Shown piece by piece: positions 52,151-62,700 of a stretch of DNA of 64,000 bases. The translations under genes were made by a program, and so were the position numbers. The stretch comes from Calditrichota bacterium (GTDB lineage: Bacteria; Electryoneota; RPQS01), in contig JACJVZ010000001.1 of NCBI GenBank assembly GCA_020637445.1, positions 1,798,001 through 1,862,000 on the forward strand, read 5' to 3'. The first letter of the stretch is position 1. Each line of letters starts with the position of its first letter. The notes beneath the pieces were generated by a model. The model was given only the letters and a program-made list of their open reading frames with translations, searched no databases and was not told where the DNA came from.

Positions 52151-53367
52151 TGCTCGTTCGCTTCGCTTTGCGAGACATTCGAAAGATGTGGAAGAGGTCA
52201 TTGGCCGTGATTGCGGTCGTGACCGTTTCCGTGTTTCTGCTGCAGTTCGGCGGCAGCTATGTGGACGGTTTCCGCGACAAGATTCAGCAGCAGGCCGTCC
52301 GCGAGTCCGGTGTGATTCGGATCGCCGCAAAGGGATATGACAAGAAAATCGATCTCTTGCCGCTCGAGCCGAACATTCCGTGGTCGCAGTCCATGTCCGA
52401 TTCTCTAATGGCGATGCCGCACGTAAAGATCGCCCGACCCATGATCAGGTTTGGCGCGCTGGCAAATTCGCCGGACCGCACGCTTGAAATGCAAGTCGCA
52501 GGCACGACGCCGGAAGCGGCAGAGTCGATTTGGGGACGACTGAACCGCGCCATGGTCGAAGGACACTTCATTGACGGACCGAACCAGATCATGCTCGGAA
52601 GCAACGCCGCCCGGTTGCTGAAAGTGCATGCCGGTGACAAGCTGATCTTGTTGACGAGCGACTCATACGGAGGGATGTCGGCGGTCGAGCCTGAGATTCG
52701 CGGCGTTTTTCACAGCTTGAATGCGGATGAAGACGCCACTTTGATCGTATGCGAACTTGCAGTTGCGCAAAAACTGCTTGCGCTAAAAGGAAGGGTAACA
52801 GGCATCACTCTCGAACTGGATCATCTCGACGATCTCGATGAAACGCTGCCCGCGATAGAGAAGAGTTTCAGCGGCGAATACCAGATTACGACATGGAAAC
52901 AAGATCAGGCCGCGTTGATTCAGCTTTTGGACGTGTCGGAAATCGGAATTTGGGTAATCACGGTAATCATTCTGGTCGTGGCAACTTTGGGAATGATCAA
53001 CACGTTCTTGATCAGCGTGCTCGAACGGCTGCGTGACTTTGGAACGCTTCGCGCCGTCGGGCTTTTGCCGGGGCAGCTAATCAAAATCGTGCTCTTTCAA
53101 GGCGCGGTGCTGGGGCTCATCGGCACTGTAGCAGGTCTGGTTTTTTCACTTCCGATTACGTTTTATTATTACGCGCATCCGATTGACTTGGGCGACGCCA
53201 TGCAAGGTCTTGAGGGAGTCGACAGCTTGGTTTGGCTTACGTTTGTTCCGGCGACGACTCTTAAGATCGCGTTGTTGGGTATGGTCGTCGCAATACTCGC
53301 GTCGGCCTATCCAGCGTGGTGGGCGTCGCGGAAGCAGCCGGTGGAAATATTGCGGGAGCTGGGATGA
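52150..53367 (+). CDS. ABC transporter permease, FtsX/LolC/MacB type (first)
   Basis: A 405-aa permease whose ATG shares one base with the preceding stop (TGATG). It has one N-terminal helix (SLAVIAVVTVSVFLLQFGG), a periplasmic MacB-core domain (about 45-255), then three C-terminal helices (IWVITVIILVVATLGMINTF, GAVLGLIGTVAGLVFSLP and a last helix near 370-395). That 1+3 topology with EIGIWVITVI and RLRDFGTLRAVGLLPGQL is the FtsX/LolCE/MacB plan. Such permeases extract lipoproteins or drive periplasmic machinery rather than form a channel. It works with the second permease, the ATPase at 56552 and probably the LolA-like protein. Confidence 0.93.
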   Translation: MLVRFALRDIRKMWKRSLAVIAVVTVSVFLLQFGGSYVDGFRDKIQQQAVRESGVIRIAAKGYDKKIDLLPLEPNIPWSQSMSDSLMAMPHVKIARPMIRFGALANSPDRTLEMQVAGTTPEAAESIWGRLNRAMVEGHFIDGPNQIMLGSNAARLLKVHAGDKLILLTSDSYGGMSAVEPEIRGVFHSLNADEDATLIVCELAVAQKLLALKGRVTGITLELDHLDDLDETLPAIEKSFSGEYQITTWKQDQAALIQLLDVSEIGIWVITVIILVVATLGMINTFLISVLERLRDFGTLRAVGLLPGQLIKIVLFQGAVLGLIGTVAGLVFSLPITFYYYAHPIDLGDAMQGLEGVDSLVWLTFVPATTLKIALLGMVVAILASAYPAWWASRKQPVEILRELG

Positions 53368-54614
53368 ACTTACTGTGGTTTAGACTGGGCTTTCGCAACG
53401 TGATCAAGCAGCGTCGGCGGTCGATGTTTAACATTCTCGCGCTGGGTGTGAACACGGGCATGCTGATCTTGCTGATCGGCGTGCTGCGCGGATTTTATTT
53501 GATCACGATTGAGAAGACCATCGATCTGCGCACGGGACACGTCCAGATTCACGCGCAAGGTTATGCGGACGAAGCGCGCCGGTTTCCGCTTGACATCGCG
53601 ATTCACAACGTCGCGGCCGTCAAGCAGGCCGTGGATTCGCTTCCCGACGTGGTGGCCTCAAGTCCGAGAATATTGGCGGGTGCGACACTGTCCAACGGGC
53701 GCGACCGAGCGCCGGTCGTGCTCTATGGAGTGATTCCCTCCGACGAACGCAAAGTGGGCGCAATTCTGAACGGCATCAAAGACGGCCACACGCTTTCGGA
53801 TACAAGCAATGGAATCCTCATCGGCAAAAAGCTCGCGGAGCTTTTGAACGCGGACGTCGGAACGTCGCTGCTGCTTTTTGCTCAGACCAAGGAACATGCG
53901 AACAACTTGATTGACGCGGAAGTCGTCGGAATTTTCGACAGCGGATTTGGGCTGGCGGACAGAACAGCGATCTATGCGCCGTTGCCTTTCGTTTCGAACT
54001 TGCTCGACATGCAGGACGAAGTCACGGAAATTGTGATTCGCGCGAAAAACCTGCGTGTGGTTCCCAAGCTCGTAGATCAAATCGAAACGGCCGTCGCGGG
54101 AGCGACCAATGACAAACTCGTGGTCGAGCCGTGGTTTGAAATTGCTAAGGACGTGGTTGCGGGCGTCAAGGCGGACTTGGTGTCCTATGCCATCATCGGC
54201 ATGATTCTCGTGATTCTCGCCGTGTTTGGAATTTCCAATACGATGACGGTCGCGGTGTTTGAACGCACGGGTGAAATCGGAGCGTTGCGCGCACTGGGCA
54301 TGGAGCAAAAGCAAATTCGCGCGATGTTCTTGGCAGAAGGAATGACATTCGGGCTGTTCGGCATCATCATTGGCTGGGTCATTGGCGGAGTTTCCGCATG
54401 GTACATGAACGTGTACGGTATTAGTTTGCCGAAGGACGCCGTCGACGCTATTTCGATGCCCATTGCGGACAACTACTACGCGCATTCGCAAGTGATCGAT
54501 TGGGTTATAGGCGCCGGATTGGCAATCGCAAGTTCGTGGGCAGGCTCGGTCTTGCCTGCGCGCAGAGCGTCGCGGGTTCCTGTGACGGCGGCATTGGCAA
54601 AAGGAGTGAGATGA
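53364..54614 (+). CDS. ABC transporter permease, FtsX/LolC/MacB type (second)
   Basis: A 416-aa permease starting at ATG 53364 with a 4-nt overlap (ATGA) on the first. It has the same 1+3 topology: MFNILALGVNTGMLILLIGVL, a periplasmic domain (about 45-265), then IIGMILVILAVFGISNTM, GLFGIIIGWVIGGVS and a final helix near 390. The cytoplasmic coupling stretch is FERTGEIGALRALGMEQKQIR, as in LolC/LolE. The two permeases are similar but clearly diverged, suggesting an asymmetric LolC/LolE-like pair. The N-terminal part starts MNLLWFRLGFRNVIKQRRRS. Confidence 0.94.
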   Translation: MNLLWFRLGFRNVIKQRRRSMFNILALGVNTGMLILLIGVLRGFYLITIEKTIDLRTGHVQIHAQGYADEARRFPLDIAIHNVAAVKQAVDSLPDVVASSPRILAGATLSNGRDRAPVVLYGVIPSDERKVGAILNGIKDGHTLSDTSNGILIGKKLAELLNADVGTSLLLFAQTKEHANNLIDAEVVGIFDSGFGLADRTAIYAPLPFVSNLLDMQDEVTEIVIRAKNLRVVPKLVDQIETAVAGATNDKLVVEPWFEIAKDVVAGVKADLVSYAIIGMILVILAVFGISNTMTVAVFERTGEIGALRALGMEQKQIRAMFLAEGMTFGLFGIIIGWVIGGVSAWYMNVYGISLPKDAVDAISMPIADNYYAHSQVIDWVIGAGLAIASSWAGSVLPARRASRVPVTAALAKGVR

Positions 54615-55354
54615 TGAAAACCGTTTTTTTGGTGCTTACCGTTTTCTTGTGTGCAAATATCATTCATGCGCAGCAAGCCTCAGACTCCGTGGGGCAGGCC
54701 TTGCTGCAGCGGTTGGATGACGCGCGGTTTCCGGGGGCCTATGAGATGACCGTGCAAATGGAAACGAGCCGTCCGGGTCGCGACTTGCTCGACTACACGT
54801 ATGATATCATCGGTATCGGGAGCGATAAATCTCTGATGACCGTGACTGATCCGCCCAGCGAACGCGACAAGCAGATTCTCTTGAACGGCGACAACCTGTA
54901 TCTTTACGTGCCCGACGTGTCAAGACCTGTCAAACTTACGCGCAACGCGAGTTTCATGGGCAGCGTGTTTTCCAACGAAGACGTGATGAACTCGACTCTG
55001 GCCGATGACTATTGGGCGAACATACAGAGTCGCGATATTCGCGACGGCAAGGTTTACTTCAAAGTCGAACTCACGGCCAAGCGCCGCAACGTCGCATATG
55101 CAAAAATGGAATGCGGGCTTGACAGCGCCACCGCGATTCCCGACACGATTACGTATTTCGGCTTGACCGGTAAAGCCTTGAAGCAGGAAGTCGTCAACGA
55201 ATCCGCACAACTTGCGGGACGACTGCGGCCATCCGTGATGACGATGCATGATTTTCTTGAAGAAGGCGCATTTACCAAAGTGACCGTTTCGACGCTTGAA
55301 GAACGCAAGGATATTCCGGAGTCCACCTTTGATCCGACTCGCATGGGCAATTAG
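54614..55354 (+). CDS. LolA-like outer-membrane lipoprotein-sorting protein
   Basis: A 246-aa exported protein with signal peptide (MKTVFLVLTVFLCANIIHA). AAGGAG is 7 nt before ATG 54614; ATG 54611 overlapping the previous stop is the alternative. The body matches the periplasmic LolA-like family with SDKSLMTVTDPPSERD, NGDNLYLYVPDV and GSVFSNEDVMN, the incomplete beta-barrel fold that carries acyl chains. It likely shuttles a lipid or lipoprotein from the permease pair to the outer membrane. It lies between the permeases and the barrel protein. Confidence 0.9.
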   Translation: MKTVFLVLTVFLCANIIHAQQASDSVGQALLQRLDDARFPGAYEMTVQMETSRPGRDLLDYTYDIIGIGSDKSLMTVTDPPSERDKQILLNGDNLYLYVPDVSRPVKLTRNASFMGSVFSNEDVMNSTLADDYWANIQSRDIRDGKVYFKVELTAKRRNVAYAKMECGLDSATAIPDTITYFGLTGKALKQEVVNESAQLAGRLRPSVMTMHDFLEEGAFTKVTVSTLEERKDIPESTFDPTRMGN

Positions 55355-56543
55355 TATTCTCGCACTCTCCGTCACTATCGCGCAGCCGCGTGTGACGTAC
55401 AGACTCGAGAGTGACGCGATGTTCACAAATGTCGCGGAAAAGAGTTTGTCTCCCATCCAATATTTCAAGCACGACTGGTATGAGACCTACCGGCATGAGC
55501 TGCGCGTGTTCGTCAAAGGAACGCATGAGCGCCGCGCGGGCTATCGCGTCGAGCCGCGCTTCTGGTTCACGCATCAGCGCGACTCCGCGGAGCAGTTCGA
55601 TTGGGTGCTTGATCAAGCGTATGCCTATTTGAATCCCTCGCCGCGCGTGACTTTCTTGACGGGCAAACAGCGCGCGCATTGGGGAACGGGTTTGACCTAT
55701 ACGCCGACGGATAATTTGCAGTCGGCGGCGAACCCATTGGATCCGACGAGGTATTTGGAAGGTGTGTATCTTGCGCGCATGGACGCCACGCTGCCGTGGT
55801 TTTCGTTTTCGCTGCTCTACACACCGGACCGCAACTATAGTACGGAAAACACAGTCGCAGCGAGCGACCCCACACAGATGGCGGGAGCAAGACTCTACAA
55901 ACTTGTCGGCACGTGCGATTTTTACGCGACGGCGCTGCACAATTTCGACAACGAAACGAACATCGGCGGCGCATTTTCCTGGGACAGCGGACCGGTCGTG
56001 CTCTACGGCGAGGCGGCGTGGCTGCTTCGTACAACCGGGAATCTGCGGCACTATCTTGAGCTTGAAGAAGACAGAGTGTGGAAACCGCGCGCAGTGCTTG
56101 GCGCAAGCAAGCTGTTTGGCAATTCTTCGGTGTATGGCGAAGTGTATTACACGGGTTGGGGACTGAACAAAGACGAGTACTCGGAGTATCTCTCGCGCAT
56201 TCGGTTTGACGCAAATCAGCTGGGTGAAGCACAACCGAATCCAATAGCTGTTGTCGACTATGCGAATCTTCTGCTGCTTTCAAAACCCACGCAGGAGCTG
56301 CATCAGGTTTACATCGCCGCGAGCGGAACTTACGATTGGCGCGACCTGTGGACATTCGGCGGCAACATGATCTATGAACCAGTCGGGCAAACATTATTCG
56401 GCTATCCTGTGGTTACTTACATCGGTTACCAAAACGTAAGCATCGCGGCAGGAGTTTCGTTCGCGGCCGGCTCCCGGTCAAGCGAGCGGCCCTTGCTGCC
56501 ATCGTACCTCGCGGCGGATCTGCGATTTGCAATTTACTTTTGA
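55329..56543 (+). CDS. outer-membrane beta-barrel protein of the ABC cassette
   Basis: A 404-aa exported barrel-like protein. TTG 55329 is preferred: GGAG lies 7 nt upstream and it opens a signal peptide (IRLAWAISILALSVTIA). A TTG at 55296 is the alternative. It overlaps the LolA-like gene by 26 nt in another frame. The mature sequence is amphipathic strands rich in Tyr and Trp (YRHELRVFVKG, GYRVEPRFWFTHQ, RVTFLTGKQRAHWGTGL, SSVYGEVYYTGWG) and ends in Phe (LRFAIYF), the classical terminal signal for Bam-dependent barrels. It is probably the outer-membrane end of the export pathway. Confidence 0.87.
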   Translation: MIRLAWAISILALSVTIAQPRVTYRLESDAMFTNVAEKSLSPIQYFKHDWYETYRHELRVFVKGTHERRAGYRVEPRFWFTHQRDSAEQFDWVLDQAYAYLNPSPRVTFLTGKQRAHWGTGLTYTPTDNLQSAANPLDPTRYLEGVYLARMDATLPWFSFSLLYTPDRNYSTENTVAASDPTQMAGARLYKLVGTCDFYATALHNFDNETNIGGAFSWDSGPVVLYGEAAWLLRTTGNLRHYLELEEDRVWKPRAVLGASKLFGNSSVYGEVYYTGWGLNKDEYSEYLSRIRFDANQLGEAQPNPIAVVDYANLLLLSKPTQELHQVYIAASGTYDWRDLWTFGGNMIYEPVGQTLFGYPVVTYIGYQNVSIAAGVSFAAGSRSSERPLLPSYLAADLRFAIYF

Positions 56544-56551
56544 GAATGACT

Positions 56552-57244
56552 ATGTCTGATATTATCGTCACGGAAAACATCTGCAAGGACTACAAACTCG
56601 GCACACACGTCGTGCACGCGCTGGTCGACGTGAACCTGCACGTGGGCACGGGTGAATTCTTGAGTATTGTGGGCCCTTCCGGCAGCGGAAAAACGACGCT
56701 GCTGAACATGATCGGCTGCTTGGACGTGCCAACGTCGGGCAAAGTCACGATGTTTGGGAAATTCGATCCGGCTGCGCTCGACGACAAAGAGACCACTCTT
56801 CTGCGCCGCGACCGGATCGGGTTCATTTTCCAGACGTTCAATTTGCTGCCGGTATTCAACGTAACTGAAAACGTCGGACTTCCGCTCGAACTGCAGCACG
56901 TGCCGAAGGATGAAATTGAGCAGCGCGTCAGCGAGCTTGTTGAAGAGGTCGGATTGACGGAATATGCGCGCCACCGTCCGGACGAGTTGTCCGGCGGACA
57001 GCGGCAGCGCGTCGCAGTGGCACGCGCGCTTGTGACGAATCCGAAACTTGTGCTGGCCGACGAGCCGACGGCGAATCTTGATCACGACACCGGCATGGCG
57101 ATTTTGGAATTGATGCAGGAAATGAACCGTGTGCACGGTACGACTTTTATTTTTTCTACTCACGATCCGAAAGTCATGAGTGTTGCCAAACGCATCGTGA
57201 CGATGGAAGACGGCAAAATATCCGAGGACAATCATGTGGCGTAA
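56552..57244 (+). CDS. ABC transporter ATP-binding protein (LolD/MacB type)
   Basis: A 230-aa ATPase. Start is ATG 56552 (MSDIIVTENICKDY); ATG 56546 is an alternative two codons earlier. Walker A is GPSGSGKTTLL, Q-loop FIFQTFNLLP, signature LSGGQRQRVAVARAL, Walker B LVLADEPTANLD and H-loop STHDPKVM. LolD/MacB-type ATPases pair with FtsX-like permeases, fitting the two permeases upstream. The ATPase gene is placed after the barrel gene, not next to the permeases. It overlaps the following gene by 11 nt. Confidence 0.96.
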   Translation: MSDIIVTENICKDYKLGTHVVHALVDVNLHVGTGEFLSIVGPSGSGKTTLLNMIGCLDVPTSGKVTMFGKFDPAALDDKETTLLRRDRIGFIFQTFNLLPVFNVTENVGLPLELQHVPKDEIEQRVSELVEEVGLTEYARHRPDELSGGQRQRVAVARALVTNPKLVLADEPTANLDHDTGMAILELMQEMNRVHGTTFIFSTHDPKVMSVAKRIVTMEDGKISEDNHVA

Positions 57245-59750
57245 AGTTATCTTGTTGATAATCAGTTTGCCGCTGATTGCAATGGCGGAGCAGACGCTTG
57301 TGGAACGCGCGGAAGAACTGCGCGCCCAGAAGCCAGTGACCTATGCGCCGTCGTGGTGCGAGGGACCCGCGAAACATATTCCCGCTCTGTGGAAAATAAA
57401 GACTGACGTTCTGAAATCAACGCCCGTCGAGAACATGGAGACGGACGGCGATCCGGCGAAGTATGAAAATATCCTCACGTGGTATCTGCTGACCGAAGAC
57501 CTTGAGTCGCTCGAAAAGTGGGCGAACACTCTCGCCAACCCACCCGAATTGGCCAAGGCCGAGCTTGCGTTGGCGTTGTTGAATTTTGACGACGCGGAGA
57601 AGCACTTTCGCACGACGCTCGAATCTCCCGATCCGACGTTTCAAAGGCTGGGGAAAATCGGTTTGTCGAAAGTTCTGCAGAAACGACAGAAGTACCAGGA
57701 AGCGCTTGACGTTTTGGTGAGCGCGTGGACGCTGGATCAACTTTCGGACGACGTGATCTTTCAGGCTGCCTTGTGCAAACAAAGATTGGGCGAGACGAGC
57801 GAATCCGTGGACTTGTTTGAGGAAGTCTTGAAGTGGAACTACAGCAATGAACTCGGACACTACTTCCTCGGCAACGGTTTTGCAAGAAAGAACTACACGG
57901 AACTTGAGAAACTGTATCCATTGCTAACCTGTCCACAGTATGAACAGTACTTTGACCACGCAATCGCGCATTTCGAGATTGGAGATTATGAAGGCGTGGT
58001 CGAAGAGCTTGGTCCGCTGATCGCCGTCTCGACGGAGTGCCCGCGCGCAAGCGTATTGGCCGCCTCGGCCGAATGGATGCGAGGTAACTTCTCTTTTGGC
58101 CTGACGCTCTTCAAGGAGGCGCTGGACTCTATTCCCGACTACGGCCGCGCGCATAACGGCGTGGCGAAGTGTTTGGAGCAAATGCGGCTGCATGAAAACG
58201 TCTATCGCGACGCGGATCAAGCGGCCTTTGACGCCAAACCGTATCCACAGATTCCGATGATTGAGAAATATATTCTCAATTGGGAATCGCTTTCAGACCG
58301 GCACAAGAAACAGGTCGCGATCTCAGTCGAGCCGTGGAAGGACTATATTCCCGTTTTGGTCGCGTGCGGCAGTCATCACTATATCAAGCCGCTGCACGAG
58401 AAGCTCTCGGAGTGTCCGGGGCTTGAGACGATTGCCGATCAGAGAATCAGCTACGATTCCCGTCTATGGGACGACGTGCGCGGCTGCGGCGGCTATACGA
58501 CCGTGACCGGAATCGAAGACGTGGAGCGCTCGATTTACAACAAGTACAACACGGTGCTGCACGAACTTACACATCAGGTGCACGGAGTTTTTCCGCCCGA
58601 GGATCAAAAGCGCATTGAAGATTTGTACCGCGAAGCCAGCGCAAAGGACGCGGACGGCGAAGAAATTTTCGTCAGCCGCTACCAAGGATCAAGCGTATGG
58701 GAGTATTTTGCGGAAGGGATGAACTCGTATTTCTCGCCTCAGCGAAATGCGTACGACACGCGCGAGATCACAAAAGAGCGGTTGTTCAGGCTCGATCCGA
58801 AGCTCGTCTCGCTGCTCGAATACTACATGACCGCGCCAAACATTGAGGCATGCTATCCCGTGGGCTTCGTGAACGCCGCCGACAACGAGGTGGAGTTGGG
58901 AAAGCTCTCCGAGGCTATGACCTACGCACGTAAGGCCGAAGAGCACGACGCCAACTCAGAAGTCGCATTGCGCGCCATTGCTCGCATCAGTTCATACGAA
59001 GACAAAGACAGCCTGTCTGAGGCCTACGCGGAACGGCTGGTCCAGTCTTTTCCGGACAAGGCAAATTCCTACAGCCAATTGGCGTGGTCGCGGGCTTTCG
59101 CGAACGGTGACTTTGTGACCAATCTGCCGCTGATTCAAAGTGGATTGGAAAAAACAAGCGGTTCTGAACGGACTCAGTTGATGCGGGAAAATGCCGCCTG
59201 GCAATTTACTTGTGGCATGTTTGACGAAGCTGTCGTAAATTACAGGGCTGTGCTTGCGGACCAAGGCACGGACGACGACGCGCTGCGGGGCTATGCCGAG
59301 GCGCTCTTGTGGGCGGGTTATTCCGAGCGGTCCGACTCGGTTTATCAGGTGGCTTTGAAACGCCGCAGCGGTGTCGTGGACTTGCGTCTTGAGTACGCGC
59401 GGCTGCTGCTTCTAAACGGCAGGCTTGCGGAAGCAAAAGATCAGATTGACGAAGCGGAACTTCTGAAACCCGGTGACGGACGCGTGGCCGCGCACCGCGC
59501 GTGGTGGGCGAATCTTTCCGGAGACCGCCAAGCTGCGCTGGACAATTGCATTGTGGCGTCGGATCAGTATCCCGGTGACGCCATCGTACAGGCCATCACG
59601 GCGAACATTCTGAACAAACCTGTAAAACCGGAAAGTACTGTTCCCGAGTGGCGCTATGACACAAAAGAGTCCACGTATGTGGCGGACAATTTCTGGGACA
59701 GCGCGACGAAGACTCTGCTGACAAACGGACTAAATTTACTCTCCAAATAA
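57234..59750 (+). CDS. exported TPR protein with embedded HExxH metallopeptidase domain
   Basis: An 838-aa exported protein with signal peptide (MWRKVILLIISLPLIAMA). Helical TPR-like repeats occupy about 80-350 and again 550-800 (AAWQFTCGMFDEAVVNYRA, LRLEYARLLLLNGRLAEA). Between them lies a zinc-peptidase domain: HELTH at 443-447, with candidate third ligand Glu490 or Glu494 in WEYFAEGMNSYF, the layout of gluzincins and of anthrax-toxin-lethal-factor-like (ATLF) domains. The two TPR arms could present substrate to the central protease. It overlaps the ATPase gene by 11 nt and ends the coupled cassette. The family of the peptidase is not fixed. Confidence 0.88.
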   Translation: MWRKVILLIISLPLIAMAEQTLVERAEELRAQKPVTYAPSWCEGPAKHIPALWKIKTDVLKSTPVENMETDGDPAKYENILTWYLLTEDLESLEKWANTLANPPELAKAELALALLNFDDAEKHFRTTLESPDPTFQRLGKIGLSKVLQKRQKYQEALDVLVSAWTLDQLSDDVIFQAALCKQRLGETSESVDLFEEVLKWNYSNELGHYFLGNGFARKNYTELEKLYPLLTCPQYEQYFDHAIAHFEIGDYEGVVEELGPLIAVSTECPRASVLAASAEWMRGNFSFGLTLFKEALDSIPDYGRAHNGVAKCLEQMRLHENVYRDADQAAFDAKPYPQIPMIEKYILNWESLSDRHKKQVAISVEPWKDYIPVLVACGSHHYIKPLHEKLSECPGLETIADQRISYDSRLWDDVRGCGGYTTVTGIEDVERSIYNKYNTVLHELTHQVHGVFPPEDQKRIEDLYREASAKDADGEEIFVSRYQGSSVWEYFAEGMNSYFSPQRNAYDTREITKERLFRLDPKLVSLLEYYMTAPNIEACYPVGFVNAADNEVELGKLSEAMTYARKAEEHDANSEVALRAIARISSYEDKDSLSEAYAERLVQSFPDKANSYSQLAWSRAFANGDFVTNLPLIQSGLEKTSGSERTQLMRENAAWQFTCGMFDEAVVNYRAVLADQGTDDDALRGYAEALLWAGYSERSDSVYQVALKRRSGVVDLRLEYARLLLLNGRLAEAKDQIDEAELLKPGDGRVAAHRAWWANLSGDRQAALDNCIVASDQYPGDAIVQAITANILNKPVKPESTVPEWRYDTKESTYVADNFWDSATKTLLTNGLNLLSK

Positions 59751-59795
59751 CTCTTGGGCTGAACCCTTGGACGGACAACAAAACGGAGGCACGTT

Positions 59796-62700
59796 ATGAA
59801 GAAGGCCATCATTTGGCTGGTTCCCGCTCTCTTCTGTGTGCTGGGAGCCGCGAGCACTTATGCTGCTGAGATCGCTCCCGATTTGCAGGACTATTGGAGC
59901 AAAGCTGCTCCCACGGATCGCGTGAACGCAATTTTCTATTTGTGGGAACGGGTGGATATTCGCGAAATGGACAACACGCTGCACGACATGCGCGCAACTC
60001 GTCAGCAGCGGCACCAGATTGTCGTGGAAGAATTGCAGCGCGTCGCTCGTGAAACTCAGCCTCCGCTGCTTTCAGAGCTTGAAAATCTTAAGAACCAAGG
60101 CCTGCTGGACGGATATACTCCGTATTGGATTACGAATTGTATCGTCGTGAAGGGCGCGCTCTCCACACTTGAAGAATTCGCAAAGAATTCGGCAATTGAG
60201 CGTGTGGAATCCGTGCCGAAGATAGAATTGATCGAGCCCGTTCGTGAAGACCGGGAAGTGCGACAGGCGTTGGACTCGCGGACTTCGGGTGTCAATGCCG
60301 TACACGCGCCGCAAGTTTGGTACGAATTGGGATTCACCGGCGAAGGCACACTGGTCGCGAACATGGACACCGGAGTGGACGGCACGCATCCCGCTTTGGC
60401 GTCGCGTTGGCGCGGCAATCATGCTCCTCATGAAGAATGCTGGTTGGACGTCTTGGGAACGAATTTTGACACGCCGCACGCTGCTGGAAGCCACGGGACA
60501 CATACGATGGGTACCATGTGTGGGACCGGCAGCGCAACGTCCAATGTCGACACGGTCGGCGTGGCGCCCGGTGCGGAATGGATTGCCATGAATGCGATCG
60601 GCGGCTTTGGAGCGGACTTTGACAGCGACGTGCTTGAAGGCTACCAGTGGTTCGCCGATCCCGACGACGATCCGGAAACGGTTGATGACGTGCCGGACGT
60701 GATTCAAAATTCGTGGGGAGTATACGGTGGCTTTCCCGGATACTCGGACTGCTATGAGGTTTGGAATGAAGCGATTCTTGCTTGCGAGGCCGCCGGAACC
60801 GTCGTAACTTTCTCCGCTGGCAACGAGGGACCAAATCTCTATTCTCACCGCAGTCCCGCCAACATTGCGATTGACTCGGTGACGTTCTTCTCGATCGGCT
60901 CCGTCAATGCCAACAACTGGCCGGGCACGCCGCACCCGATTTCGGGTTTTTCGAGCCGTGGTCCGAGTGACTGCGATTCGTCGGCAATTAAGCCAGAAGT
61001 TGTCGCACCCGGAGAGGACGTATATTCCACTTTGCCGGGCAATACCTACGGCAACAACAGCGGTACCTCGATGGCCGGACCGCACGTGGCCGGAATCATT
61101 GCGTTGATGCGCGAAGCCAATCCGAATGCGGATCCGCGCGATATCAAATCCGCTCTGCTTGAGACGGCAATTGACTACGGTTCTGCCGGCGAAGACAACA
61201 CATATGGCCGCGGGATGGTAGACGCCTATGAAGCGGTTCTATTGATTGCCTCCTCGCGCGGACTGATCATGGGACAGGTGACAGATGCCACAACCAGCGA
61301 ACCGATTTCAGGAGCACGCATTCAGGTCGGCGATAATTTTGCCCGGCTAACGGACTCGCAAGGCAACTACAGGATTTCGACTCCGTCTGATTCCGTACTG
61401 CCGATTTCTGCGAGTGCATTTGGCTATGCTCAGTACAACAGCAGTATCACGGTCGCGGAAGGCGACACTTTGTTCCTCGATGTCGAGCTTTCGCCGGTTG
61501 TTACGGGCACGCTGCACGGCACAGTTCAAATTGGCGAGAACATTCCACTCGAACATGCCATTGTAACACCCCAGTTCATTCCCGTGGACCCTGAGGAAAC
61601 GGATGAAAACGGCGAATTCACATTTGTCTTGCCGGGAGCGAACAATTACACGTTTCATTTGCAGTTTGGCGAACTTGAAACTGACACGACTTTGTGGGTA
61701 GAAGCCGGCACGACCACGAATGTCGACGTGCAGTTCTCAACTCCCCGTTCGCAGCCGCTGGCCGGATCGGATTCTTCTTATGGCTACGTCGCCTATGACC
61801 GCTACGACTTCGGTCTGCCCGCGCAGTATGACTGGACGGACATGACGGATGCGACGGAGTTGGATTATCCGCAAATCACCGACGCGTCCATGTACATAGA
61901 AATGCCGTTTCCGTTTATGTATTACGGAGATCGCTTCGATTCTCTGACGATCAACGAGAACGGTTGGATTGCCGGAGGCGAAAGCCCCTTGCGAACCAAT
62001 TCGAACACGACGATTCCTTCCGAACAAGGTCCGGCGGCCATGCTGGCGCTTTGTTGGGACAATCTAATTCTCAGAACGGTGCCGGAAGAATCGCGTGTGC
62101 TGACCAAGTATGATCCGGCCGGAGGCGTATTCACGATTGAGTACAACCATTTGTATTTTGTTCCCGTTTCGGGCGCGTATTTCACGGGGCAAATCAAGAT
62201 CTTTGATCAAGAAGTTTGGCCGACGCCCACGGGCGATTGCGAAATCCTGTTCTTGTACGACAGCGTCGGTGTCACAACCAGCATGACGGTCGGTATTGAG
62301 AGTCCCGATCAAACCGACGGCCTGCAGGTAGTTTTTAACGCGTTGTTGAACGAAAACTCGTTCCCGGTCACTTACGGAAGCGCGATTCTGTTTACGACCC
62401 GCTCAGGCGAGCGCACGCGCGGAAACATGACCGGAAGTTTGTCGCTGCATCCGGCGCTGTCGGAAGCGGTGCCGAACGGCGTGCGGCTTGGAAACGTTCA
62501 GGCGCAAGTATTCGTCGACGGCTCGTTTGCATTCCCGAATACATTTGCCGGTCCGCGCACGGTGCGTGTGCAGGTTCCCGGTTACGAGCAAGTCATAACG
62601 TATGGCACCGTACCCACGGGCGGAACCGTGAATGTGGAAGCGGACGTTCTGCGGCTTGATCCTCCCAGCAACTTGACCTACACGCGCTCGAATGATTCGC

